DNA of 64,000 bases from Chrysophaeum taylorii (taxonomy: Eukaryota > Sar > Pelagophyceae > Pelagomonadales > Pelagomonadaceae): contig JAQMWT010000053.1 in NCBI GenBank assembly GCA_029834535.1, positions 1 to 64,000 on the forward strand. The letters are read 5' to 3'. Within the stretch, counting starts at the first letter, position 1. The number at the start of each line of letters is the position of its first letter. This document shows, piece by piece, positions 27,798 to 37,037 of the stretch. A model generated the notes under the pieces. It was not told the DNA's origin and ran no database searches. It saw only the letters and a list, made by a program, of their open reading frames with translations. The position numbers were made by a program, and so were the translations under genes.

Positions 27798-28804
27798 ATT
27801 TTTTTGTTTCGACCACGCAAGGCTATAAAATGTTGCGCGTGACGAGCTTTCTCGACGTCGACCATAACGTGTCGCCCTTTCGCGCGAGCTTTCTCGACGT
27901 CGCCGAGGCTGTGCTCGACGGGAGCCATCGTAATGTCACGCCGAGCCGAGAAAAGTTGGCTAAAAGACTCCCAAGAAATCAAAACACATTGCACTCGCAT
28001 CAGAAGCCGCGCTTCACCACGTGCGACGCGGCCGATTGTGCGCCGCTTTCTTGCTCAGCGATGCGAACAAACCACCCACGACATTGAAGACGGCTTCCCG
28101 CGCCCATTATCAACGCGAAATCTAGGCGCGCCACATCGCGTCCATCGGCGCGGATTTCGTTGCACTGCGCGTCGGCCTTGATTGATCTCCAAAAGCTTCG
28201 CCAGTGAGCGCCCAATAAGAGCTACCACGCCGACGGGCCGAGGATCGAGCCTCGCCGACCTCGAAAAATTGATCGTCGGGAGGAGCCCCGAATGATCCCG
28301 ATTGCGCCGAAGTCGCAAGAGACCCTCAAGTTCCACAGCCAGCACCGGGGCGTCGAGGCCGGTTTCGAGCTCCATTTAAGACCCTGTCGACGAAAATTGC
28401 AAGATCCTCGAGGAGAACATCGAGACGGGCATTGTGACCGAGCACCGCATCTAGCTCCAGCGTCCGAGCTGTCGCCTTAGCATTCGAGGGTGTGGTCTTA
28501 GCGAGTCCCTTCCATGCTGGCCTTGGAACAGACCGCGCACCTTCGAGCTCGGCCTGCCCGTCCCGCCTAACGAAGTGCTCATATCTTTTACGAGGGGGGA
28601 ACTCGTGGCCATGTCGATCTGGAGACGTAGAGTTGTAGCTGGGTTTCCACGCGGGCGACATGATCGAGGAAAGACTTTAAAGGGAAAAGGCAAGGCACGT
28701 CGAAGGTCTTGTGGGGAGCCGAGGATAGCGCGGGTTTCAGCAGGGTGTCGCGAACTTGAGGGCGTGCGCCCGGGCCGCGAGACGGGTATGGCGCTGCCTT
28801 AGAC
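27798..28804. other. No recognisable gene
   Basis: GAGCTTTCTCGACGTCG occurs twice, at about 27,847 and 27,887. Short frames on both strands are not convincing. Confidence 0.35.
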
Positions 28805-31293
28805 TCAAGAGTCATACAAATCACTGCCATCGAATTTCTTCAACATGTCGAAGAGGAACTTCGCCACCTCGGCATGGTCCTTGAACCCCGTGGAGATAAA
28901 GATCTCGAAACTGCACGTTGCGGCCCAGATCGGCTTGTGCTGCTCCTTCCAAGGCTTGCCGTGACCATCAACGAGGCGCCACTTTAGAACCGACGGCTTA
29001 TGCTTGTCGGGTGGCGAGAGCGTCCCGGTCGTGTATAATATCAGCGCCCGGAGAGGCGGAAGGACCGGCGGACATGCCTCTAGGGCTTCGTGCCCATCGT
29101 CCGGATGGGGAGCGAAAATTTCGGGGTGATCGCGGTAGTTGTCGAGCAAGCGTAGCACTTCGTGAATGAATCTCCGGAAGGAACCGGCGTCGAAGATGTC
29201 GCGGTGCCATGACTGTGGGCACGCGGAGAAATTGCACTCGGCGACGATGTTCAGAGGCTTTAATGCCGGGGCACCTTTGCAAATAGCGAGGAGCAGCTCC
29301 TCCGGTACTTGTCGCTAAAGAGCGTCGTCGCGAGCACCGAAAAAACGACGGCGGCTGCTCTGAAGTCGCAGTTCAGGCCACCTAGGTTTTGGACCTTCTC
29401 CAGGGCCTCGACGATGGAGCTGTGTCGCCCTGGGAGCGACAACTCTCGAACCTTGGACAGGAAATCGGTGGCTGCACGAAGCATGATGCCTTTTGGGGCA
29501 TGAGCCGAGCTGTCCGAACCGCCGAACATCAAGCGACCCGCGAAGCTTTGGAGAACAAAGTCCCCGTGCCAGCCGATTCGGGTTCAGCCCCTTCATTGGC
29601 ACCGGCGCCTTCCACGCAGGCAGAAGCGACGGCTTCCAAAAGGAGCAGAGCCGCCACGCACTTACCGTCCAGTTCGCCTATTTCACGGTCGCGAGCGAGG
29701 AGGCCTGAGGTCGAGATTTCGTGTGAGAATGCGAGCGGATTCTAGCACACAGACACATGCTAAAAGCAGATAACGAACATGTGAGAGGAACCAAGGCAGA
29801 AACTCGGACGCTGGGTCTTGCCTTCTTCTGCAGGCTCCCTGAAGTCCTGCACAAGGCGGAGACCACCATGATCGGACGAAGGCTGGAGCACCTGTTCAGC
29901 ACGCCGGGTAGCGTCAAGTGGCACCTTGATAGACGCGCGGTACACACCAAGCTCTCACTCTGCTCAAGCGCGAGGTGCGCAATTGAGACGAGCGTCGCCA
30001 TCTTGCCTGGGCCTTTACCTGCATTAATCGCGGAAGTTTGAGGGCTGTTGATTCCGATCTGGCCGGTGAAGAAGAGGCAGAGCAGCGTGAGGAAGGTGAT
30101 GTACGATGACCTCGCCGTTCTGCACGTACCCCCGGAAATTAGAAACGCTTGGTACGCGATGCCCTCGGGGTTCTTGACCTCGTAGGTGAGCTTCGCGACG
30201 AGCCAATCTTCGTTGCTTTGACGGAGAGTTGGCGCGTAGACGTCGTAGAACTTCTGGTTGAAGATGTCGGCAATGGCGCGGCGAGACAAGGCGACTGTGG
30301 TGGACGGGGCACAGTCAACCTGTAGGCTCATAAACTTGACTCGAAATCACCCATACGGAAGTTGCACGGACCTGCACACTCGTATCAAAGTTCGCCGCAA
30401 TCGGCAAACAACGCGGGAGCCCCTGGGAGCATTCACCGCCAGCGTCGTCCGGACCGTGCACGACACGAGGGGCTCGAGGCGGAGCTCCAACTCGAACAGC
30501 AGGTTTGGCGGATCCGCTGTGATGTGCATCTCGCTATTGTGGCAGAAGACTCCCAACGCGGGGGACTGGAAGTTCCCTCCATTTGGAGTGATGACGCGGA
30601 CGCTGAGGGTCGTCATGCCCCCGAGGACTCCGAGGGCCTCGGCGAGCCGGTCCTCTGGAAGCAATGCCCGCAACCCGTCGTTGATCTCGAAAAAATCTAT
30701 GACCGTGACAAGCTTGCCTTCGAAGACGATGCCGCGGCGGAGGATCGAGGTGGGATCGCGCAACTTGTAGACGCCATTTCCAGACTGCTGCACGATGTCG
30801 AAGACTGTTTTCTCCAGGCCGGACGTTTCGTTGACCTCGTCGATGCGCGGTCGTTGAGGTTGGTGCGCAGGCAGCTGCGTAGGGAAGGTCAATGGCGGCA
30901 AAGGGAGTGTAATGTGGCGTACCTCGAACGAGGGGTCGTTGATGCCAGTGTCGCTGCGACTAGGGGATTGGTTCGGAGCATCGCGCTTTGTAGGGGACGC
31001 CCTTGGTGGAGACACATTTTGTTGGACCTCCTTCTCCTGCGCCGCGCTATCCCTGTCATCCTCGTCGACGTCGTCGACGACAGCAGAGCCGAGGTCAGAC
31101 TCGTCGACCTCGATCGGGCAAGCTTCGCGCCCATCCGTGGTGCCATGCGCGGTTGGTGGGGGGTGCTCGCTTTTGGCCTCAGCAGCGACCGGCCCTTGAA
31201 AGGGTCGGTTGGCATGCTGGCCCCATAGTCGCCCGAGGTCGTGCAAGCCAGTTTCACGAGCCCGACGTGCACGGCGATAAATGGGCTGGCGGC

Positions 31294-31325
<32 letters not shown>

Positions 31326-32493
31326 GCCTCCTCGTCCATATCTCTCGGGCGCATGATGGCCCTCATGACGGCCGGCATAATTTCCGGAAAGAGTATCAAT
31401 ACGATTTTCGGGCGTGGGTTGGTCGTTCGATGCCCCAACTGGGACACGAGGCTCGCATTCAACCCTGGGCAATGACGTGAGTCGGCAACATAGGACGGGT
31501 CCGAATTTGAAGATTTTGAGCTCAACGCAACCTTTAGGCGCCCTTGGAAAGAATCGACGCGCACCTCAGGAAGTAGATGTGCGTGGCTGTCGCGGACAAG
31601 TTCGCCGGGACGAGAGCGAATCTCGACAAACAGGTTGACGAGCGGGTTTGTGTGGCGGCGGTGCATGATTCCGTTCGCGAACCTCCCATCCGCATCAAGT
31701 CCTCGAAGGGTGAACAAGTCGTCGGGGGCGCTCTGTACGCCAAAGAATTCCAGAATGTTGAACACAGCTTCGTTTACTGTAATAGGATTCCCTCACGACC
31801 TAAAACGAGCGAAAATTCGGTTCGGGTGAGCGTCTGTTCCATAATAGGAAGATCGCCATGCAGGATAGTAGCACTCGGCCTCCCCGTTTGTCCTCGAGCT
31901 TGTCGGTAAAGGTCCCGTACAGACCACCCGGCGTCTTCTAGGAGCGGACGGACGCACGAAACCGCGTTCAACGCGATGCTGCTTGAGTCGTGCCAGCTGG
32001 GTTCCCGTTCTTGGTACCGACGTGTGCCTCGACGTCTCGGACCGCCTCGGCCGCGAGGAAAAGTGCTCGCCCCCCCGTTGGCCACTCCCTCCCGACCTCG
32101 TAAGTTGTCGGGTCCAAGATTCCAATACCGACCCGCGACCCGACTGGTTTCGCGACTTGCGTCACCACGACGAGGAACGGCCGACTCCCTCAGAAAATCG
32201 GCCGACTCTCTCCGGAAATCGTCTTCGCGGCGGGCATCAGGCGTGTCGCTGCGCGAATCGAATCTTCGTCTCCCTCTGAGAGCGTTCCCTTCAGACTCTC
32301 TCTCGGCGGCGTCACGGACATCATCAGGCGCTTGACTGCTGCGACGCGCACTTTCGATCGCGCCCAGAAAAGCTTCTAAGCTTAACCCGAAGCGGCGCGC
32401 TACTTGCGCCAAATGCGCCGCGTCGTCCATCACGTCGGGCCTACGTGGCACCTCCTGTGGCTTGTTGAAGTTTGGCGATTTCATCAATATCAT
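28805..32493 (-). CDS. Unknown accessory gene of the 13.74 kb transposon, several segments
   Basis: I do not recognise this protein. It begins at ATG 32,493 (MILMKSPNFNK). Segment 1 (to ~31,790) has a short helix and an Arg/Ser-rich stretch. Segment 2 (31,790-~30,350) has VNEAVFNILEFFGV, a poly-Asp tract (31,290-31,340), a low-complexity acidic/proline region and a compact part around VFDIVQQSGNGVYKLRDP. Segment 3 (~30,310-~30,110) has LSRRAIADIFNQKFYDVYAP. Segments 4 and 5 include ATDFLSKVRELSLPG and PEELLLAICKGAP, ending KFLFDMLKKFDGSDLYDS at 28,805. Joins could be short introns or one-base indels. An ordinary host gene carried by the element is also possible. Confidence 0.45.
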
Positions 32494-32511
32494 TACCACT
32501 AGAGTGTGCCA

Positions 32512-32889
32512 ATGCCACAAGAAAACGGGCATCTCACGATGCGCGAAAATGCAGAAGAGGTGGACGCAATGATTCGCAAGCGGAAGGCGGAGGAGGAAGC
32601 AGGCGACTCGTACCACCTTCGACTGTCAGAGGCTTCTTTGGTTTCGGCGGAACAGGCGGCGGAAACGACGAAAAAGTTGTTGGTGACGGCGCGGCGCGCG
32701 GAGTTGCAGCAGAAGGCGGCGACGTCTGCGGCGGCGTCTGCGGCGGCGCCGACGGAAAAGAAGGAGCCAAAGAGGCGGTCACTGGAGTTGTTGAACGTGC
32801 CAACGAGGTGCCCGTCGCGATACCGGAACGTGCAATCCGTCGTGGGCACCCACGAGTACGTCAATCAATTCGAGGCCGAGGGGCGGTAG
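32512..32889 (+). CDS. Small coiled-coil protein, unknown
   Basis: ATG 32,512, 125 codons. Charged helical N-terminus (ENAEEVDAMIRKRKAEEE), an Ala-rich middle and a basic KKEPKRRS. The stop follows a GGGG run; one base of shift would join it to NWRRTVEELETNLAAAG at 32,940-32,990 and extend it to about 33,224. Its start is only 18 bp from the oppositely directed start of the gene at 28,805-32,493, so the two may share a promoter. No homology recognised. Confidence 0.4.
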   Translation: MPQENGHLTMRENAEEVDAMIRKRKAEEEAGDSYHLRLSEASLVSAEQAAETTKKLLVTARRAELQQKAATSAAASAAAPTEKKEPKRRSLELLNVPTRCPSRYRNVQSVVGTHEYVNQFEAEGR

Positions 32890-33224
32890 AAAAACGACGA
32901 GCCTACCCAGGAGGAGGCGTGCAAAGTCGCGTTCTGAGTAACTGGCGCCGGACGGTCGAGGAGTTGGAAACCAATCTTGCTGCAGCAGGCACACCTTCCG
33001 ACCTTCCCGTCACGTACCTCAAGGGCATCATCGTCTCCCGCACTGGCGCATGTCCCAAGGCTAAGAACAACAGGGAGGTCGATGGCCAAAGCCCCTTCTC
33101 GCAGAATGCGACAGCGCCCTCCGAGTTATCACCAACACGCAATGTCCACCCACCCCCGCGCTGCCGACGCTCGCTCCAAGGCTCCCGTCGAACAGCAATG
33201 CCGACGAGCCCAAGACCCCTATGA

Positions 33225-34526
33225 AGACCCAGCTGCGTCGACTGTGACACCTGCATCCCCAACGTCGCCCGCGATGACGAGGGCTTTTTCGTCTGACTCG
33301 AATGCGGTGCCGTGCAGCTGGAATATACCCGAGTTTGTTGTGGACCCACCCACCGCAAAACGATTGACTTCGAGGGACCACCATCGCGATGGATATCATC
33401 ATTCCCCAAACCCGGCCCAATCCGTACCTCCTGTCCACCACCGTGTCCCTTTATAGATGTGCTTCGCATGGCGGCCAGCCAACCGGAAAGTCCAGGCGCA
33501 TCAGACCGCCTGCTGCCACCACGGAGCCTTACGTCCCATTGTTCGGCGCGACACGACGCTCAAACCACCGTGCTCCCCGCGGCTAGCGGACCAACGGAGC
33601 AAGCCATCCAGGTGAAAACAACACGCGAGGGCTCACTGCCCCATCCGGTCTCCTGACTTCGCGAATTGGGCTTCGAGTCAAATGAAAAGCTACAGCCCCA
33701 AGCCCACCAACGGAGACCCATATGTTTTATTAGCAGCCGCCGCCCTTGCCCTCGCGGCAGGGTAAAAATCTTGAACGGGTGATGATCATCGCGATTCGAA
33801 CATTCGGAAGCATGCACAGTCACCGGCGTGAATAACCTCGAGCTAACTTACTTTACGGCACAAAAACCGCAACGGGAAACAGCGCGGGGTGTCGCGGGGT
33901 GGTCGGCCGAAGGCAGCACGTTCGCGGCAATGTGCCGAAGAGCAACAGGGCCCTCCGCATTCGGGTCAGATCGCGAAGTCGGAGTTATCGGAGGTGGAGT
34001 TGGGGATGTTGGCGTTGGGGATGTTGGAGTCCCAGTCGGCGCAATTGGCATTTTCATCTTGGTCGTGGACGCGCTCGGTTGGAGCTCAGTGATGAGGGGG
34101 CGCCGTGGGGTGTGCTGTTTCGTAGGGCCACGCGGGCTTCTTTCGAGAAAGGTTTTAAGCCTTCTGGCCGTAGACTTCGTCTCACCCGCTGCCTCGCAAC
34201 CGGCGAAGCCACCAAATTCGCCTCCAGAGCGTATGGCTCCGGGTCGCCCGTCTCGACATCTACCTCACGCTTCCTGCGCCCGTCTCGACGTCTGCCTTAC
34301 GCTTGCAGAACATCTTCCCAACGTTTTCCACCGTGACCAAGTGGTAAAACCAACTGGTGCCGAAAAACAAGAACATGGACTGTGTCGCGCCGCACGCGCC
34401 AAGACGTAACAATCTCAGCATCACCATCAGCGCCATGTTGCCGGGCCTCATCACCGCCCTGCCAGCTGGCCCGCGCGCGCTCTGTAGTCTTCCTCACACG
34501 TCATCGTGGTTTTCGGGCCGTTCGAT
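33225..34526. other. Transposon interior, no recognisable gene
   Basis: Several overlapping frames of 110-190 codons; none has recognisable domains. GTTGGGGATGTTGG repeats twice near 33,998-34,028. Confidence 0.35.
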
Positions 34527-34601
34527 GCAAGTTGACGTAAAGAAAACGGACGTAGTGTCGAGTGGCCTGTACACCGACGCTTAAACCTAGTTGATCCGTT
34601 A

Positions 34602-34955
34602 CCCTGATCGCCGACTGCGGTTGCGATGGAGGACGGTGTCTCATGAATCCTGAGCCTTGCGAGGGCATCCGCCCTCCCGGCGTAGGTTTGCGCCTATTCG
34701 CCTCCCGGGCGGGCCGGTTGGCAGCCGGAACGTTCGCAGTGGGACGGTGTATGGCCGGGGGGCGAAGACGGAAGGTTATCGACGAGTTGGTTGTCAGTCA
34801 CATCGCGGTCTCCTCGTCGCATGGCGACAAGCTTGATGGTCTCTCCGCCGACCGACCTTTCGGCGCTCCTCGTCTACAGGCCCGTGATTCCGGACTGGCT
34901 CCTGTCGGTCCGGCCTGGCTCCCATGCTCGGGAGAGGTCTGAAGTTAGTTAGTTA
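34602..34955 (+). repeat. SINE-like element, full length, in right TIR
   Basis: About 354 bp flanked by GATCCGTTA at 34,593-34,601 and 34,956-34,964. The left TIR has this site uninterrupted (TAACGGATC near 22,737). It starts CCCTGATCGCCGACTGCGG, ends GGGAGAGGTCTGAAG, and has a tail of three TTAG. Best reference copy in the window for one subfamily. Confidence 0.82.
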
Positions 34956-34964
34956 GATCCGTTA

Positions 34965-35822
34965 ACGGACGGCTGCGTCAGCTTAACGGACAGCATCCAA
35001 TTTGTTCTCTCCGATTCTCAAAACTATTTGACTCCCGATAAACTATTACACGACTTTCGAAAAAGTAACTATTACAGCACCACTCCCCGATAAACTATTA
35101 CGTAACTCCCACAAAACGACTATATACTTCGCCGACGAACACGCACGTAAAGGTATCGACTCCCACAAAACGACTATATACTTAGCCAACGGACACGCAC
35201 CTAAAGTACTGACTCCCACAAGACAACGAACGGACACGCACCTAAAGTACTCACTCCCACAAAACGACTATATACTTCGCCGACGAACACGCACGTAAGG
35301 GTATCGACTCCCACAAAACGACTATATACTTCCCCGACGAACACGCACGTAAGGGTATCGACTCCCACAAAACAACTATATACTTAGCGAACGCACACGC
35401 ACCTAAAGTACTGACTCCCACAAAACAACTATATACTTCGCCGACGAACACGCACGTAAAGGTATCGACTCCCACAAAACGACAATATACTTCGCCAACG
35501 GACACGCACGTAAAGCTATCGACTCCCACAAAACGACTATATACTTCGCCGACGAACACGCACGTAAAGGTATCGACTCCCACAAAACGACTATATACTT
35601 AGCCAACGGACACGCACCTAAAGGTATCGACTCCCACAAAACGACTATATACTTCGCCAACGGACACGCACCTAAAGTACTCACTCCCACAAAGCAACTA
35701 TATCCTTCGCCAACGGACACGCACCTAAAGTACTGACTCCCACAAACCGACTATATACTTAGCGAACGGACACGTAGGGTACTGCGGCCCCAGAATTACT
35801 ATTCGCCAAACGGCCTACAGTA
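34965..35822 (-). repeat. Right TIR of the 13.74 kb transposon
   Basis: Inverse of the left TIR. It has more minisatellite units than the left (about 12 versus 9) and one shortened unit near 35,222. Inner TIR sequence continues before the SINE from about 34,527 (CAAGTTGACGTAAAGAAAAC). Confidence 0.85.
35105..35790 (-). repeat. 54 bp minisatellite, ~12 units
   Basis: Inverse of the 22,140-22,602 array (ACTATATACTTCGCC core). Unit variants such as CAATATACTT (35,482) and CTATATCCTT (35,698) are private to this side. Confidence 0.85.
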
Positions 35823-35827
35823 AAAAG

Positions 35828-36085
35828 TTTGGTCAATACTGTGGAAGTTTGAGGAGTAGTGATCAAACTTGTTGACCATACTTACAAGGCTATTAATCAA
35901 ACTTGAAGGGGTGATTGATCAAACTTAATGCAACTTCGGAGTGACCAAACTTAACTGATAAAACTTCTATTGAAAATGACCAAAGTTGTGAATTTTTCCT
36001 TAAACATACATCAAAATCGAGCAAACTTGAAAGAAATTGACCAAACTTATTGACCAAACTTGACCGATCCCAAAATATAATTGCG
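35828..36085. repeat. AT-rich block of GACCAAACTT-like motifs, left arm
   Basis: About a dozen copies of (T/G)ACCAAACTT or GATCAAACTT in one direction, 15-25 bp apart. The matching block in the right arm is 51,355-51,542. Subterminal binding sites of a transposase are one possibility; not proven. Confidence 0.55.
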
Positions 36086-36121
36086 GAAGAGTAAGGGAGA
36101 AAGGAAGGAGGGAAAGCCGTA

Positions 36122-36412
36122 TTACGGAGAGAAACCCCTCGTGTAGAGATAGGTGTGAAATGTTCCAGTGTCGCACACATAATAGTGTAGCTCTCTGGAA
36201 ATCTTCAGTACCATCCTGCTGTCAATAGGGCGAGAGACACCGTCGGGTAAGGAAAGTTTGAAGCAGCCAAAGCGGATAATGTCGTGGAGTTCCTTGGCGA
36301 TGGCCTTGAGGTAGGCGTGCCTGTTTTCAGGCGACATACCGTGGAGGCACTTAAGTTTGTATTCGTCAAACGGAAACGTCCGCTCCTTGGACCTTATATT
36401 CGTCAGGACCAA
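36122..36412 (-). pseudogene. Copia-type reverse transcriptase, N-terminal stub
   Basis: AYLKAIAKELHDIIRFGCFK and LPDGVSRPIDSRMVLKI match the opening of Copia-type RTs (W-x-A-x-x-x-E-L..., then lP-x-x-x-x-I-x-x-R-W-V-F-K-I-K). After that the sequence jumps to SRELHYYVCDTGT, whose DNA matches 58,790-58,870 in another relic; that part is 3' tail, not RT. No YxDD motif is present anywhere nearby. Confidence 0.65.
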
Positions 36413-37037
36413 CAGTGGCTGGTGAATTGTAGTTTAACGACGCTGCGGTCGAGGCAGTGTGCGCAACATCGGGATAAGCGGAAACAGCGTCAGTAGGAGG
36501 AGTAGAAGAAGCAGATTCCAGTTGAATATGGATAGTAGGGTCGGCATGTAAGACCTGGGTGATATACTCTGTAGAGACCAGAAGGTATTCCTCCAAGTCA
36601 GCCAGAGATGCAGAATTAGCGCCAAACTCGGAGTAGTTGTGATCGATAAAGCTGGTCGGCGCAAGATACGTAAGTGCATATTGTAAGGATGAAATGCCAA
36701 AGGCAGCAGCGTGCTCAGTGAACGCAGCTAAAAGGGGCTGAGGAATGGGGCACGTAGGTGAGCCATCAGCAGTTAGAAAGGTTGCAGCTGGGATGCTGGA
36801 TGCGCACTCGGCGTGGGCGAAGTAACCATCGACGTGCGGGTAGCGGGCAAGTAAGTGCGCAACGGGAGAAGAAGACGAGCTAACAACGCATGTTCCCCTC
36901 TGAGCAGATAGCAGACCAGAGGATACCACCATTGATATGAAGGGCGGAGAGGGCGGGAGACTTGAACGTAAGAAAGTGGTGGCGAAGATCCCAGCGGAAA
37001 TCGGCGAGTTTGCCACCGGCGGCTTTGTAAGCACCAA
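36366..37037 (-). CDS. Retroelement integrase-RT linker, left copy
   Basis: Continues the polyprotein after the integrase C-terminus in a different frame. Contains LARYPHVDGYFAHAECASS, FTEHAAAFGISSLQYALTYL, and near the end STAASLNYNSPATVGPDEY, the third occurrence of the SLNY motif (36,429-36,440). No known domain recognised in the linker. The first ~45 residues are shadow. Confidence 0.55.
   Translation of the reverse strand: MVLTKPPVANSPISAGIFATTFLRSSLPPSPPFISMVVSSGLLSAQRGTCVVSSSSSPVAHLLARYPHVDGYFAHAECASSIPAATFLTADGSPTCPIPQPLLAAFTEHAAAFGISSLQYALTYLAPTSFIDHNYSEFGANSASLADLEEYLLVSTEYITQVLHADPTIHIQLESASSTPPTDAVSAYPDVAHTASTAASLNYNSPATVGPDEYKVQGADVSV

Larger units (their letters stand above)
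22081..35822 (+). mobile_element. 13.74 kb DNA transposon with long TIRs
   Basis: TACTGTAGGCCGTTTGGCGA at 22,081 is mirrored exactly at 35,803-35,822, and the outer ~120 bp of both ends are identical. AAAAG flanks each end (22,076-22,080 and 35,823-35,827). The right palindrome arm holds the uninterrupted site (CTTTG, 51,543-51,547, with one base difference). The interior carries a DDE integrase-like transposase, an unknown minus-strand gene and a small coiled-coil ORF. The TAC terminus and transposase type recall IS3EU or Ginger-like elements as I remember them. The size, long TIRs and extra genes are unusual; no polymerase or capsid gene is seen, against a Polinton. Confidence 0.85.

Noticed and set aside
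31241-31480. Poly-Val plus-strand ORF
   Set aside because: Antisense of the poly-Asp tract of the minus-strand accessory gene.
22140-35790. Repeat arrays as CRISPR
   Set aside because: 54 bp units follow each other with no spacers, and lie in TIRs of a eukaryotic transposon.
22081-35822. Polinton/Maverick identity
   Set aside because: Size and TIRs would fit, but no protein-primed DNA polymerase, packaging ATPase, protease or capsid gene is visible.
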